DNA of 64,000 bases from Kosakonia radicincitans DSM 16656 (GTDB lineage: Bacteria; Pseudomonadota; Gammaproteobacteria; Enterobacterales; Enterobacteriaceae): positions 3,100,001-3,164,000 of the forward strand of contig NZ_CP018016.1 in assembly GCF_000280495.2 (NCBI RefSeq). The letters are read 5' to 3'. Each line of letters opens with the position of its first letter. The first letter of the stretch is position 1. The translations under genes were made by a program, and so were the position numbers. Under the pieces are notes generated by a model. It worked only from the letters and a program-made list of their open reading frames with translations. It did no database searches and was not told the DNA's origin. Of this stretch, positions 39,743 to 50,227 are shown one piece after another.

Positions 39743-39770
39743 AAAAAAGCGCCCTCGCGGCGCTTTTTTT
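39743..39770 (+). terminator. Terminator of pykF
   Basis: AAAAAAGCGCC, loop CTCGC, GGCGCTTTTTTT, stem 39748-39764, about 30 bp past the pykF stop. Confidence 0.92.
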
Positions 39771-39951
39771 ATATTTCCGTCTCCAGCTTAAATAAAAAAT
39801 CAAATCGGATTTCACTATTTAAGCAGCACATTATCTAAGATGAATCCGATGGAAGCCCGATGTTTTAACACACATTTTTTAACCATTTATTCAAAGTCGG
39901 TGCTTCTTTGAGCGAACGATCAAATTTAAGGGTATTCCCATCAAAAAAATA

Positions 39952-39980
39952 TTCTCAACCTAAAAAACTTTGTGTAATAC
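39952..39980 (+). promoter_or_regulatory. lpp promoter
   Basis: TTCTCA (39952-39957) and TAATAC (39975-39980) are 17 bp apart in the AT-rich lpp promoter. The leader from CTTGTAACGCTACATGG to the start codon is nearly base-identical to E. coli lpp, one of the strongest enterobacterial promoters. The 309-bp pykF-lpp spacer holds no other gene that I can see. Confidence 0.8.
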
Positions 39981-40013
39981 TTGTAACGCTACATGGAGAT
40001 TAACTCAATCTAG

Positions 40014-40262
<249 letters not shown>

Positions 40263-40277
40263 GAGTTCCTGTAATGA

Positions 40278-40308
40278 AATGGCGCACATTGTGCGCCATT
40301 TTTTTTGC
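40278..40308 (+). terminator. Terminator of lpp
   Basis: ATGGCGCAC, loop ATT, GTGCGCCAT (40279-40299), followed by eight or more T. Confidence 0.94.
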
Positions 40309-40332
40309 CTGCGATTTACCCCTTCCCTGCTC

Positions 40333-41343
40333 CTACTGCGTTACCGTTTCTGCCGTTTCCGCATTCATGGCTGCCGCTTTCGTGCTGTTTTGCACCGATA
40401 GCACGCTTTCAGGGCTTGCGGCCTGCTTTGCCGCAGGGATTGTCACCGGATAACCTGCACGACGGTACAGCGCTTTTTCAATCGCGACTTTGTCGCCGCC
40501 CGCCTGGCTAATAAACGACGCCAGCGTTGGGGAGAAGGTTATCGGCAGCGTCTGGGTATTCTCTTCCACCGTCTGCGACAACGGGCGATGCACCTCAATA
40601 TAGTGCCTGCCGTCCGGCTCAACCGCATACTTCACCGGCTCGTTGATGATAGTGACCTTTGTTCCCACCGAGACCTGGGCAAACAGCGCAGCGATGTCCG
40701 GCGCGTTCATACGCATACAGCCGGAACTGACGCGCAGCCCGACGCTGTCCTGCGCATTGGTGCCATGAATAAGATATTCGCCGTGACCTATCCCCAGACG
40801 CAGCGCAAAGCGCCCCAGCGGGTTATTGGGCCCGGCAGGGATTACTGGCGGCAATTCAATACCGTTCGCCAGTGAGCGTGCGCGGATGCCCGCTGTCGGT
40901 GTCCAGGTTGGATTAGGTATTTTCTGGCTAACCTTCGTCACAGACACCGGCGTTTCCAGCCCTTGCTGACCAATACCAAGGGGATAAACCTGAACGCTGT
41001 TTTTACCCGGCGGGAAATAATAAAGCCGTAGCTCCGCAAGATTGACCACAATACCTTCCCGCGGCGTATCGGGGAGCAACATTTGCGAAGGAATAGTGAC
41101 CACCGTTCCCGGTTTTGGCACCGGGGCAATCGTGTCATTAGCTTCAATGATCAGCATTGCAGCGGTATCAAAATGACGGGCGATAGTTTGCAGGTTTTTA
41201 TCCCCCGCCTGCACGGTGTACGTCTGGTTTTGACCGATGATACGGCTCCCGTTTCCCGGCAGGGTATATTCCGCCGCATGAGCCACCGAAAGAGCGCTAA
41301 TCGCGCCAAAAAGACAGAGAGTTATCAAAGACACGCGTTTCAT
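40333..41343 (-). CDS. ldtE: LD-transpeptidase LdtE (YnhG)
   Basis: 336 residues from ATG 41343, near E. coli LdtE (334). Signal peptide ending in VAHA|AEY; LysM-like region [17 protein letters not shown] (about 42-58); YkuD catalytic domain with [20 protein letters not shown], where the cysteine of SSGCMRM is the nucleophile. It forms mDAP-mDAP (3-3) cross-links in murein. It sits beside lpp, though E. coli LdtE is a cross-linking rather than Lpp-anchoring enzyme. Confidence 0.96.
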   Translation of the reverse strand: MKRVSLITLCLFGAISALSVAHAAEYTLPGNGSRIIGQNQTYTVQAGDKNLQTIARHFDTAAMLIIEANDTIAPVPKPGTVVTIPSQMLLPDTPREGIVVNLAELRLYYFPPGKNSVQVYPLGIGQQGLETPVSVTKVSQKIPNPTWTPTAGIRARSLANGIELPPVIPAGPNNPLGRFALRLGIGHGEYLIHGTNAQDSVGLRVSSGCMRMNAPDIAALFAQVSVGTKVTIINEPVKYAVEPDGRHYIEVHRPLSQTVEENTQTLPITFSPTLASFISQAGGDKVAIEKALYRRAGYPVTIPAAKQAASPESVLSVQNSTKAAAMNAETAETVTQ

Positions 41344-41389
41344 TGTCGTTCCTGTATTCACTGGCAAAACGCCAGAAAGCTGAAAACCA

Positions 41390-41410
41390 GCGAGGCGAAA
41401 AACGCCTCGC
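41390..41410 (-). terminator. Hairpin at the end of the suf operon
   Basis: GCGAGGCG-AAAAA-CGCCTCGC, a perfect 8-bp stem 29 bp past the sufE stop. Read leftward it is followed by TGGTTTTC, a weak T tract. Confidence 0.65.
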
Positions 41411-41438
41411 ATAACAGAATGAAAGCTTTTCTTTGAGT

Positions 41439-41855
41439 TTAGCTAATGTTGGCAGCTTTGGAGCGGATTGCGCGGATCATTGCTTCCAGTCCCTGCGAAC
41501 GAGAAGGCGTGAGATGTTGTGTCAAAGCGAGTTTTTCGAACCACGGACGAACATCAAACGCGACGATGTCCTGCGGCGTCATCTGCTGGTAGAGCGCAAA
41601 AACGATGGCAATAAGCCCTTTAACAATCGCGGCATCGCTGTCGCCCGCCAGCTCAATCACGCCATCGTCATTACGATGCATAACAATCCAGACCTGGCTT
41701 TGGCACCCCTGGATAATGTTTTGCGGGTTATGTTCCTCGGCGCTCAGCACCGGCAACCGCTGTCCCAGCTCGATAATATAAAGGTACTTCTCTTCCCAGT
41801 TGGCACAGCGGGCAAAATTGCGCAGCAATTTCTCTTTATCGGGTAATGCGGCCAT
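41439..41855 (-). CDS. sufE: SufE, cysteine desulfuration partner
   Basis: 138 residues from ATG 41855 ([17 protein letters not shown]), equal to E. coli; the frame to 42002 runs inside sufS. SufE takes the persulfide from SufS onto its own cysteine in [11 protein letters not shown] (about Cys51) and hands it to SufBCD. It is the last gene of the suf operon, 14 bp after sufS. Confidence 0.98.
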   Translation of the reverse strand: MAALPDKEKLLRNFARCANWEEKYLYIIELGQRLPVLSAEEHNPQNIIQGCQSQVWIVMHRNDDGVIELAGDSDAAIVKGLIAIVFALYQQMTPQDIVAFDVRPWFEKLALTQHLTPSRSQGLEAMIRAIRSKAANIS

Positions 41856-41869
41856 TCTCGCCTCTTTCG

Positions 41870-43090
41870 TTAGCCCAGCAACTGATGAATACGTTTCAGG
41901 CCAGCCACCAGACGATCCACCTCTTCTTGCGTATTGTACATGACCAGCGAAGCACGACACATCGCAGGCACATTGTAAAACGCCATCAGCGGCATCGCGC
42001 AATGATGCCCGGTACGAACGGCAATACCGTAATTGTCGAGGAAACTGCCGACATCATAAGCGTGATGTTTACCAAGGTTGAAGGCAATTACCCCCTGACG
42101 CTGCGCCGGGCCGTAGAGTGTTAAATCCGGCACCTCCGCCAGCGCCGCCAGCGCATAACGCATCAACGTCTGTTCGTACTCGCCAATCGCCTCAAGGCCC
42201 AATGCGGCCACATAATCGATCGCCGCACCCAGCCCGATAATCCCGCCAGTATTCGGCGTCCCGGCTTCAAACCGCCACGGCGCTTTCGCGTAGGTAGTGC
42301 CTTCCGTCAGGCTGACAGTGGCAATCATTGAACCACCACCTTCCCACGGCGGCATAGCCTGCAAAATATCCTCTTTGGCGTACAGCACGCCAATGCCGGT
42401 CGGGCCATACAGTTTATGCCCGGAGAAGACATAGAAATCGCAGCCCAGCGCCTGTACATCAACCGGGTGATGCATCACCGCCTGCGCGCCGTCCACCAGC
42501 ACTTTCGCGCCCTGCTGATGCGCCAGCGCGATCATCTCCGCCACCGGGTTTTCCGTCCCCAGCACGTTAGAAACCTGGGTGATCGCCAGTAGTCGCGTGC
42601 GTGCGTCCAGCAGTGTCGGTAGCGCCTCTAATTGCAGAGTGCCATTCTGATTAAGCGGGATCACGCGCAACTGCGCCCCCACACGTTCACACAGCATCTG
42701 CCACGGCACGATGTTCGCATGGTGCTCCATCGCGCTGATGATGATATTGTCGCCGGCACGCACCTGGCTGTTGCCCCAGCTATTGGCAACCAGGTTGATC
42801 CCTTCCGTCGTACCGCGCACAAATACCAGCTCTTCCGGCAGACGCGCATTAAGAAACGCCGCCGCTTTCTCACGTACCTGTTCCATACGCTGCGTCGCTT
42901 CCGCGCTGAGGGTATGGATCCCCCGATGCACGGCAGCGTAACCGTGGCGATAAAACTCCGCTTCGGCATCAATGACCTGATTCGGTTTTTGCGCGCTGGC
43001 AGCGCTGTCGAGGTAAGCCAGCGGCGTTCCGTTCACTTCACGCAGCAGCACCGGAAAATCGGCGCGTACCGCGTTCACGGGAAAACTCAT
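41870..43090 (-). CDS. sufS: SufS cysteine desulfurase/selenocysteine lyase
   Basis: 406 residues, the E. coli length. A PLP enzyme of the class-V aminotransferase fold; Schiff-base lysine in [14 protein letters not shown] (about K226) and active cysteine in [12 protein letters not shown] (about C364). It strips sulfur from L-cysteine and passes it to SufE. Its start overlaps the sufD end by 4 bp. Confidence 0.98.
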   Translation of the reverse strand: MSFPVNAVRADFPVLLREVNGTPLAYLDSAASAQKPNQVIDAEAEFYRHGYAAVHRGIHTLSAEATQRMEQVREKAAAFLNARLPEELVFVRGTTEGINLVANSWGNSQVRAGDNIIISAMEHHANIVPWQMLCERVGAQLRVIPLNQNGTLQLEALPTLLDARTRLLAITQVSNVLGTENPVAEMIALAHQQGAKVLVDGAQAVMHHPVDVQALGCDFYVFSGHKLYGPTGIGVLYAKEDILQAMPPWEGGGSMIATVSLTEGTTYAKAPWRFEAGTPNTGGIIGLGAAIDYVAALGLEAIGEYEQTLMRYALAALAEVPDLTLYGPAQRQGVIAFNLGKHHAYDVGSFLDNYGIAVRTGHHCAMPLMAFYNVPAMCRASLVMYNTQEEVDRLVAGLKRIHQLLG

Positions 43091-44358
43091 GCTACGCCCC
43101 CTGCCAGGCGCTGACTGATACGCGCCAGAACCTGTTGTTTTAAAGCTTCGTCGCGAATCACTTCCGTCAGTTCAGCGGCAAAAGCATGGATGATCATTTT
43201 CTGCGCCGCCTGCTGGTTAATGCCGCGCGAGCGCAAATAAAACATCTGTTCATCATCAATACGGCCAACCGTTGCGCCATGACTGCACTTCACATCGTCA
43301 GCATAAATTTCCAGTTGCGGTTTGGTATCCACTTCCGCCAGACGTCCTAACAGCAGATTGTTGTTGGTCATCTGGCCGTCGGTTTTAATCGCGTGTTGCG
43401 CAACATTGATTAAACCGTTGAACACCGCCCGTCCTTTATCGCTGACAATAGTTTTATGTAACTGGCGGCTGTTGCAGTAGCCTTTGTTGTGCTCAAGCCA
43501 GGTACGGGTGTCACACACTTCCGATTTCACCGGCATCGCCAGGCTGTTGATATTAAGCTGCGTATTTTCACCATTCAGCTGCGTACTGGTGTTATGGCGC
43601 AGCACCAGGCCACCCAGCAGGAAGCTATGGCTGTCAGCCGCCGCATCGGCTCCCAGCAGAAGATCGTTATGCGCAAAGTGATAGCTTTGCGGGTTTTCAA
43701 ATGCCAGTTTCACATGGTGCAAATGCGCATTCGCCGCCACATTCATCGTCAGACGCGAACCGGTAAAGTGCGGCTGTTCGCTGAGGCTGACATAGTGCTC
43801 ATAAATCGTTGCTTCAGCACCCTGCGCCAGTTCGAGATGATGACGATAGTGCGCGGTGTTCATCTCCTCGCCTGCCAGCCCCTGCGTAATATGCATCAGC
43901 AGCAAGGGTTTCGCCGGGCGTTGATTGCGCGCGACCTGAACCCACGTCACGTTCTGCGCCAGGCTTTCAGTCAGGTGCAGGAACATCTCCGGTTGCACCG
44001 GCGCGGGCAGAGAATGGCGCGCGTCGCTGAACGTCACGTCAAAACCGGAACCAGCCGTGTCATCGCTTAACTCTGCGCTGAATTGCCCATCGACAAACAC
44101 CAGCCTGATGGCATCTACCGGCAGCGCCAGCGCGTCACGCTGCGCGGTATTTACCGTGGCGCTCGCGCTAACAAACTGGCTGTTCAGTAAGCCATCGAGC
44201 GGAGTGTATTTCCAGTTCTCCTGTTTGCGCGTCGGCAGGCCTAAGCGCAACATTTGTTGCAAATGTTGTTGCGCCACTTCCGAGCGCGCGCCGCCCCGGG
44301 TTTCGAACAGGTGATGCCACTGCTGCAGCGCGTTACTGCTGTTCGGTAAGCCAGCCAT
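43087..44358 (-). CDS. sufD: SufD, Fe-S scaffold complex subunit
   Basis: 423 residues. Beta-helix protein paralogous to SufB. The conserved C-terminal region [24 protein letters not shown] holds the His (about 360) needed for iron loading at the SufB-SufD interface. It works as SufBC2D. It overlaps sufC by 26 bp and sufS by 4 bp, so translation is tightly coupled. Confidence 0.98.
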   Translation of the reverse strand: MAGLPNSSNALQQWHHLFETRGGARSEVAQQHLQQMLRLGLPTRKQENWKYTPLDGLLNSQFVSASATVNTAQRDALALPVDAIRLVFVDGQFSAELSDDTAGSGFDVTFSDARHSLPAPVQPEMFLHLTESLAQNVTWVQVARNQRPAKPLLLMHITQGLAGEEMNTAHYRHHLELAQGAEATIYEHYVSLSEQPHFTGSRLTMNVAANAHLHHVKLAFENPQSYHFAHNDLLLGADAAADSHSFLLGGLVLRHNTSTQLNGENTQLNINSLAMPVKSEVCDTRTWLEHNKGYCNSRQLHKTIVSDKGRAVFNGLINVAQHAIKTDGQMTNNNLLLGRLAEVDTKPQLEIYADDVKCSHGATVGRIDDEQMFYLRSRGINQQAAQKMIIHAFAAELTEVIRDEALKQQVLARISQRLAGGVA

Positions 44359-45079
44359 AGCCCTGCTCCTCCAGTTGCTTAACCAGCGTGAAATCGCCAG
44401 ATTTCACGATGCGCCCCTGATACAACACATGCACAAAGTCGGGTTTGATGTAATCAAGAATTCGCTGGTAGTGCGTGACGATAATAAAAGCCCGTTTCTC
44501 ATCGCGCAGGGCATTCACCCCTTCAGCAACGATTTTCAGCGCATCAATATCCAGCCCGGAGTCGGTTTCATCAAGAATGCAGAGATCCGGTTCCAGCACC
44601 GCCATTTGCAGAATGTCGTTACGCTTCTTCTCACCGCCAGAGAAGCCGACATTCACCGAACGGGTCAACAGATCTTCAGGCATCTTCAGCAGTTTGATTT
44701 TATCTTCCATCAGATCCTGGAAATCGAAGCGATCAAGCTCCTCTTTGCCGCGATATTTCCGCACTGCATTCAGTGCCGTCTGTAAAAAGAACTGATTGCT
44801 GACGCCGGGAATTTCTACCGGATACTGGAAGGCCATAAAGACGCCTTCACCGGCGCGATCTTCCGGTGACAACTCCAGCAAATCTTTGCCTTTAAACTCC
44901 ACGCTGCCGCCGACGACTTCATAATCTTCACGCCCGGCGAGGGTTGCAGAGAGCGTACTTTTCCCGGAACCGTTCGGCCCCATGATGGCATGCACTTCAC
45001 CAGGACGAACGTCCAGACTCAAACCGCGCAGGATTGCTTTATCTTCAACGCTTACCTGCAAATCTTTGATACTTAACAT
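44333..45079 (-). CDS. sufC: SufC, ATPase of the SufBCD complex
   Basis: 248 residues, an ABC-type soluble ATPase. Walker A GPNGSGKST (about residue 34), signature FSGGEKKRNDILQM and Walker B LCILDETDSGLD with the following D-loop. ATP-driven dimerisation reshapes SufB/SufD to open the assembly site. 17 bp separate it from sufB. Confidence 0.98.
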   Translation of the reverse strand: MLSIKDLQVSVEDKAILRGLSLDVRPGEVHAIMGPNGSGKSTLSATLAGREDYEVVGGSVEFKGKDLLELSPEDRAGEGVFMAFQYPVEIPGVSNQFFLQTALNAVRKYRGKEELDRFDFQDLMEDKIKLLKMPEDLLTRSVNVGFSGGEKKRNDILQMAVLEPDLCILDETDSGLDIDALKIVAEGVNALRDEKRAFIIVTHYQRILDYIKPDFVHVLYQGRIVKSGDFTLVKQLEEQGYGWLTEQQ

Positions 45080-45096
45080 TTATTATCCTTTAATTC

Positions 45097-46581
45097 TTAA
45101 CCGACGCTGTGTTCAAGGCTGATAGCCAGCAGTTTTTGCGCTTCAACGGCAAATTCCAGCGGCAACTCGGAGAAGACGTCTTTACAGAAACCGTTAACAA
45201 TCATTGAGATAGCATCATCCTCGCTGATACCGCGTTGCAGGCAATAGAACAGTTGATCTTCACCAATGCGCGAGGTTGTGGCTTCGTGTTCAAGCTGGGC
45301 GCTGTTATTGCGGCATTCAACATACGGGAAGGTATGCGCACCGCAGTCCGGGCCGATCAGCATCGAATCGCACTGGGTAAAGTTGCGGGCATTCGTCGCT
45401 GTCGGCATGATTTTCACCAGCCCGCGATAGCTGTTCTGGCTATGCCCGGCCGAGATCCCTTTCGAAATAATGGTCGATTTGGTGTTCTTGCCGATGTGGA
45501 TCATCTTGGTGCCGGTATCGGCCTGCTGATGCCCGCTGGTCAGCGCCACGGAGAAGAACTCGCCAATGGAGTTATCGCCGCGCAGAATGCAGCTCGGATA
45601 TTTCCACGTAATGGCCGAACCGGTTTCTGACTGCGTCCACGACATCTTGCTGTTTTCGCCTTCGCACAGCGCGCGCTTGGTGACGAAGTTAAGAATGCCG
45701 CCAGTGTTGTTGTCGCCGGGGAACCAGTTCTGCACGGTGGAGTATTTCACTTCGGCATCTTTGTGGATGATCACTTCCACCACTGCCGCGTGGAGCTGGT
45801 AGCTGTCGCGCACCGGCGCGGAGCAACCTTCGATATAGCTGACGTAACTGCCTTCATCGGCCACCAGAATAGTGCGTTCGAACTGGCCGGTTTTCTCCGC
45901 ATTGATACGGAAATAGGTGGACAGCTCCATCGGGCAACGCACGCCTTTCGGGATATAAATGAACGTGCCATCGGAGGCGACAGCAGCATTCAGCGCGGCG
46001 AAGAAGTTATCGTTCGACGGCACAACTGTGCCGAGGTATTTTTTCACCAGCTCCGGATGATCGTGGATAGCCTCACCGAACGAGCAGAAAATAATGCCCT
46101 GCTCCGACAGTTTCTCGCGGTAAGTGGTGGCAACGGAAACCGAGTCGAAAATGGCGTCTACCGCCACTTCTTTCCCTTCACGCACGGGTACGCCCAGCTG
46201 GTTAAACGCGGCTTCCACTTCATCGGTCAGATAGGCATTCGCGCCCGTCTGTTGCACTGCACCCGGCTGCGAGGCGCAAGTGTCATCGCAATTACCGCAG
46301 GACGGGGCCGAATAGTAGCTGTAGTCCTGATAGTTCAGCTTGTCATAGTGCGCTTTCAGCCAGTGCGGTTCTTCCATTTCAAGCCAGGCGCGAAAGGCAT
46401 TCAGGCGGAACTCCAGCATCCACTCCGGCTCGTTACGTTTCGCCGAGATCGCCCGCACGACATCTTCATTGATGCCTTTCGCCAGCTCATCGGTGGTTAA
46501 TTGCGTGAAGAACCCCTCTTTATAATTGAGGTTACCGGTCCAGATTTTGACATCGTCAGTTGCTTCAGTATTACGAGACAT
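45097..46581 (-). CDS. sufB: SufB, Fe-S scaffold protein
   Basis: 494 residues from ATG 46581 ([14 protein letters not shown]); the frame to 46620 is not used. Core beta-helix with the conserved cysteine in [13 protein letters not shown] (about C404) and glutamate-rich region that host the nascent cluster; an N-terminal [12 protein letters not shown] cysteine motif is also present. It accepts persulfide from SufSE. Located between sufA (8 bp upstream) and sufC. Confidence 0.98.
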   Translation of the reverse strand: MSRNTEATDDVKIWTGNLNYKEGFFTQLTTDELAKGINEDVVRAISAKRNEPEWMLEFRLNAFRAWLEMEEPHWLKAHYDKLNYQDYSYYSAPSCGNCDDTCASQPGAVQQTGANAYLTDEVEAAFNQLGVPVREGKEVAVDAIFDSVSVATTYREKLSEQGIIFCSFGEAIHDHPELVKKYLGTVVPSNDNFFAALNAAVASDGTFIYIPKGVRCPMELSTYFRINAEKTGQFERTILVADEGSYVSYIEGCSAPVRDSYQLHAAVVEVIIHKDAEVKYSTVQNWFPGDNNTGGILNFVTKRALCEGENSKMSWTQSETGSAITWKYPSCILRGDNSIGEFFSVALTSGHQQADTGTKMIHIGKNTKSTIISKGISAGHSQNSYRGLVKIMPTATNARNFTQCDSMLIGPDCGAHTFPYVECRNNSAQLEHEATTSRIGEDQLFYCLQRGISEDDAISMIVNGFCKDVFSELPLEFAVEAQKLLAISLEHSVG

Positions 46582-46589
46582 AGTACCGC

Positions 46590-46946
46590 CTATACCCCAA
46601 AGCTTTCGCCACAGCCGCATTCATGCTGGGCTTTCGGGTTATGAAATTTGAAGATCTGATTTAACCCTTCACGTACATAATCCACTTCCGTGCCGTCAAT
46701 AAAGGGCATCGCCTGAAGCGGAACGTAAAGGCGCGCGCCTTCGGATTCGTACAGCAAATCGTCAGCATTCGGTTCCGTCACCGTATCCAGCACATAACCA
46801 AAGCCCGCGCAGCCGGTCTGCTTAATGCCGAGCCGCACGCCCAGCACGCCGGCCTGTTTGCTGGCCAGCGTACGAATATGTTCAGCAGCGGCAGGCGTCA
46901 TGGTCAGCCCGCGCCACGCAAAATCTTCCGGATTAAATGATTCCAT
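46590..46946 (-). CDS. sufA: SufA, A-type Fe-S carrier
   Basis: 118 residues, four fewer than E. coli. HesB/IscA fold with the three cluster cysteines in [10 protein letters not shown] and the terminal HECGCGES. It takes clusters from SufBC2D to target enzymes. First gene of the operon sufABCDSE. A Fur-like palindrome lies 47 bp upstream, in accord with iron control of suf in E. coli. Confidence 0.98.
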   Translation of the reverse strand: MESFNPEDFAWRGLTMTPAAAEHIRTLASKQAGVLGVRLGIKQTGCAGFGYVLDTVTEPNADDLLYESEGARLYVPLQAMPFIDGTEVDYVREGLNQIFKFHNPKAQHECGCGESFGV

Positions 46947-46992
46947 CGCATTACCTCACATCACCAGATTCGAAGGGCTTGATGCTATGTTA

Positions 46993-47009
46993 GTGATAAT
47001 AATTCTCAC
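46993..47009. promoter_or_regulatory. Fur-box candidate at the suf promoter
   Basis: GTGATAATAATTCTCAC is a near-palindrome (15 of 17 positions self-complementary) matching the GATAATGATAATCATTATC type of Fur site. Its position, 47 bp before the sufA start, suits repression by Fe-Fur. OxyR and IscR sites known in E. coli suf were not resolved. Confidence 0.7.
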
Positions 47010-47504
47010 TTCAACCTCTTTCCCGCAGGGTTATTCCCCCGGTAGCCCCTTTTTTGGCTGTTGCTATAAGCATAGACGTTGCTGAAAGGCATTACAGATA
47101 AGTGAAAAATTGTTTAATAAATTGATAAATAATGACTTTAAATAGCCAGCCGCAGACAGTCCGGTGAAAAAGATAAGATGTATAGGCAATACCTATTTTT
47201 GAGATAGGATCGAAAAAAAAGTCGCATTAAAAACGTAGCGGATTATCAAAAAGTTATCGGCATCACCGAACTGACGCACAGGCTCCACTTTCCCCTTTCA
47301 TCTTCGACAATCGCCATAAAATCCATAGTGGTATGAACATAAATCGCGATGGAAGAGACGGCACCATTTCCGGGAACGCATTGCTCACGGCTTAAGACGT
47401 TTCTCTGCAATTAGGATTTTCTCAGCCGACGTGGCGAAAATATCTCCTGTAAGATATCGCCTGGTTTAAATCCGGGCAGCGCCCTGCAAACATGGAGAGA
47501 GTTA
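47010..47504. other. 495-bp spacer between suf promoter and hydrolase gene
   Basis: No gene is evident on either strand. It contains the remaining suf control region and the promoter of the hydrolase gene. The E. coli gene ydiH, which lies at about this position, is absent, and I could not recognise the small RNA gene rydB. A+T content is above the window average. Confidence 0.55.
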
Positions 47505-48290
47505 ATGAAGGCAACGATGTCATATTTAGATACTGGTTCAGGATTTCCCGTTTTACTCGGCCACAGTTATCTGTTCGATAAATCGATGTGGTCACCGCAG
47601 ATTGAAGCTCTGGCTAAACAGTTTCGCGTGATAGCGCCGGATTTATGGGGCCACGGCGATTCTCCCGCCCTGCCCGCATCAACAACGTCGCTGGCGGATC
47701 TGGCCGCCGATCATCTGGCGCTGATGGATGCGTTGCAGATTGAGGAGTTCGCGGTGATGGGGTTGTCCGTTGGCGGCATGTGGGGAGCCGAACTGGCCGC
47801 TGCCGCGCCGCAGCGGGTAAAAGCGTTAATGCTGTTTGATACTTTTATCGGTGATGAAACCAGTGAAGCGCGCGAGCGCTACTTTGGCATGCTCAACGCC
47901 ATTGACACCGCCGGTTTCATTCCGCCCGCTATGCTGGATTACATTGTCGGGCAATTTTATTCGCAGCATGCCGCACCGGCGGATGTCCAGCGGCTCACCG
48001 CGTATCTCTCTTCACTCACAGCGGAACAACTGCGCGGCAGTATCGTTCCGCTCGGTAAACAGATTTTTGGCCGCCCGGACAGGCTGTCAGTGCTGGATTC
48101 CATTCGTTGTCCGACACACGTTGCCACCGGTGAACTGGATCTGCCGAGGCCGCCGGTCGAAGGTCGTCTGATGGCAGAAAAACTGGGCTGCGATTTCACG
48201 CTGATCCCGAATGCTGCGCATATCAGCAACCGCGAAAATCCCGGGGAAGTGCTGAGCTTGATTGAGAATTTCCTCTCCAGACATTTATAA
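47505..48290 (+). CDS. Alpha/beta-fold hydrolase of unknown substrate
   Basis: 261 residues from ATG 47505 (GGAGAGAG upstream). Alpha/beta hydrolase core: oxyanion region LLGHSYLFDKSMW (about 17-29), nucleophile elbow MGLSVGG with Ser88, acid in TGELDLPRPP and catalytic histidine in NAAHISNREN (about 238). Closest in style to the 3-oxoadipate enol-lactonase/non-haem haloperoxidase-like group, but no substrate can be named. It stands alone between suf and the EAL gene and has no counterpart here in E. coli K-12. Confidence 0.88.
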   Translation: MKATMSYLDTGSGFPVLLGHSYLFDKSMWSPQIEALAKQFRVIAPDLWGHGDSPALPASTTSLADLAADHLALMDALQIEEFAVMGLSVGGMWGAELAAAAPQRVKALMLFDTFIGDETSEARERYFGMLNAIDTAGFIPPAMLDYIVGQFYSQHAAPADVQRLTAYLSSLTAEQLRGSIVPLGKQIFGRPDRLSVLDSIRCPTHVATGELDLPRPPVEGRLMAEKLGCDFTLIPNAAHISNRENPGEVLSLIENFLSRHL

Positions 48291-49067
48291 CCTCCGTGAT
48301 ACTCCACTCCCCGCCGATGGAGAGTGGAGATCGCACGGTAAGTACACCGGTTTTAGTTCCACGCACTTTTTTGACGTACAGCAATACCGTATAAAAATAC
48401 CGTGACCGAATTTTGTTATTTTCGGGGCTCATCACACTTGTTGTTTGCATACGAAATTCATTAATCGCAAATTTGAAAAAGTTTATTACGCTTTCTGAGC
48501 AGATTTATCTCTTTAAGGCTTTGCCTCTCAAGGGTACGCAAACGCAAGAGTGATATTGCCTTAAAATGTCATTTTATTTTTACTCTCCGCTTTTCTGCGC
48601 CGATATACATATTAAAAATACATGTTTACGGACATCATCCATGACAGAAAAAAGATCAAAAAAAATGAACAACGGATCGCGCCGAGTGAGGCAGTAACAA
48701 GCCACCCTCCGGTCGAAAAGCGGTGATGTGCGCTAAAGTTTACACTTTTGGCAAATCATTCAGCAGGCGATAAGAACGCATTAATTTGCGTTGAGTCCAC
48801 TTTCCTGTCCAAAAACAAGGAGATAAATAATACAAAACGCAAATCATTAGTTGATAAACCTGACACAATAAAAATACTTAAAACAAAAGGCCACCCTTAT
48901 TTATAGATTTAAGCGATCATTTTAATAATAGCAATAGATACAGACTATCGAAAAGAGAGGATCGATCATTCAAAACAATTTTCAAAGATTATGATTAGTT
49001 GTGTAAAATTGAAAAATTATATAGTGGTTAGACCTGTTCTTGTGAGTGGGGAGCTGAATCAGGGATA
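48291..49067. other. 777-bp AT-rich intergenic region before the EAL gene
   Basis: No convincing gene on either strand. It begins with an inverted repeat CTCCACTC...GAGTGGAG (48302-48329) that could serve as 3' hairpin of the hydrolase transcript, without a T run. From about 48450 the sequence is strikingly A+T-rich, as in H-NS-bound accessory DNA. The EAL gene promoter must be near its right end. Confidence 0.6.
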
Positions 49068-49805
49068 ATGAATATAAAAACACTCGAAATTGCGGACAAA
49101 AAACTTAGCGTTACTGCAGAGTTCAAACCCGTCATGCACCTTTCTGGAAAAACTATTTTCCGCTACGAAGTTCTTGCCAAAATTTATAATGCCAGCGATC
49201 GTTGGCTTTCAGTGGAACAATCCTTCGATATTCTTGAGAGAGAAGCCATTAAAGCCATTAACGATTTTTTGTTTGAGACCGTCTGCGAACTGCTGAAAAT
49301 GAAAGAAGGCATCACGGTTTCATTCAAACTTCCCGCTCAGTTAATGAATGATATGGCGTACCTTGCCAGCCTTTACCAGCAGTGCGGGCATCATCACGTA
49401 TCGCCGCAACGCATTGAGATTGAGATTGGCGAGTGGCTGACTGATATACCACAGACGCCTCGTCAGGCATTTTTACAGCAGGCGAGAACCTATGGTTTTA
49501 TGCTCTCGTTAGATGATTTTGGCGCCCGGGATGAAGCCGCCGACAGTCTGCGGCTGTTTCGCTTTGACACAATTAAACTCGCGCGAACGCTGGTCTACGG
49601 AATTGCCGCCAGCCCGGCAAAATTATCAACACTTCACAATTTGATCGACAAGGTGATCCCGGCAGGCACACATGTAATTTGCGAGGGTGTGGAACGTTCA
49701 TCCGACCTTGCTCTGCTCAGCCGCTACAGCCATATCGGCATCGAGGGGTACATTTTCTCTCCCCCGTTAACCTTCAGTCAGTTGCGGCTGCTGGAAGACT
49801 TTTAA
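49068..49805 (+). CDS. EAL-domain protein, probably catalytically degenerate
   Basis: 245 residues, a stand-alone EAL domain without GGDEF, PAS or membrane parts; length close to the YdiV/RflP type (237). Retained: Glu in YEVLAKI (34), IEIEIGEW (117-122), LDDFG (148-152), Lys in TIKLAR and Glu in CEGVER. Changed: the metal-binding Asn of the usual VNLS is Lys87 (VSFKLP), the Asp after the lysine is Ala, and the usual Gln before GY is Glu (IEGYIF). Loss of Asn and Gln argues against c-di-GMP hydrolysis and for a binding or protein-contact role, as in RflP, which inhibits FlhDC. Target unknown. Confidence 0.85.
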   Translation: MNIKTLEIADKKLSVTAEFKPVMHLSGKTIFRYEVLAKIYNASDRWLSVEQSFDILEREAIKAINDFLFETVCELLKMKEGITVSFKLPAQLMNDMAYLASLYQQCGHHHVSPQRIEIEIGEWLTDIPQTPRQAFLQQARTYGFMLSLDDFGARDEAADSLRLFRFDTIKLARTLVYGIAASPAKLSTLHNLIDKVIPAGTHVICEGVERSSDLALLSRYSHIGIEGYIFSPPLTFSQLRLLEDF

Positions 49806-49807
49806 CC

Positions 49808-50158
49808 TTACTGCCCTGCGTCTTTACGCGTACAGATGATAGCTTTGTCATCCGTGTGTTTGCTGTCCGAAAAGAAGAAGGCTTTTTTACCGCTGGAGAG
49901 CTGCGTGATGATGTTGATAGCGACCCAGTTGGTCTGGTTGTTCTGATCCTGGCTGTCGGTATAAATCAGCGAGCGACCAGTATAATCGTCAGAGATATTG
50001 AACGGCTTCTCTTGCGGATTGGTATAGCGGTGGCCGTTAACGGTAAGCCCTTCAGGCTCAACAACAGCGGTATATTCATCGCAGGAGAGGTTGATACCAG
50101 CGGCGAACGAACATGCGGAAAAGAGAGTAAAACTGCTGACCACAATAAACCTGATCAT
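49808..50158 (-). CDS. Small secreted (periplasmic) protein of unknown function
   Basis: 116 residues from ATG 50158 (GGGA upstream; an ATG two codons earlier is less well placed). Signal peptide MIRFIVVSSFTLFSACSFA with cleavage after SFA. The mature part has two cysteines, LSCDEYTAVV and AIICTRKD, able to form one disulfide, and looks all-beta. I do not recognise the family. It converges on the EAL gene (stop codons 2 bp apart) and follows lpxP by 69 bp on the same strand, so it may be cotranscribed with lpxP. Confidence 0.75.
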   Translation of the reverse strand: MIRFIVVSSFTLFSACSFAAGINLSCDEYTAVVEPEGLTVNGHRYTNPQEKPFNISDDYTGRSLIYTDSQDQNNQTNWVAINIITQLSSGKKAFFFSDSKHTDDKAIICTRKDAGQ

Positions 50159-50227
50159 AAGCATCCCGAGTCAATTTTAACGCAATGATAATACAGCGCC
50201 CCGAAGCCGGGACGCAGAGAAAAGAGA

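Noticed and set aside
45763..46500. A 245-codon open frame antisense to sufB
   Set aside because: It is a shadow of sufB with no family resemblance.
46947..47504. ydiH and rydB expected from E. coli gene order
   Set aside because: No frame resembling YdiH is present and no RydB sequence could be recognised.
48302..48329. Inverted repeat CTCCACTC/GAGTGGAG after the hydrolase as a terminator
   Set aside because: No T run follows on either strand; kept only as a possible 3' hairpin in the gap description.
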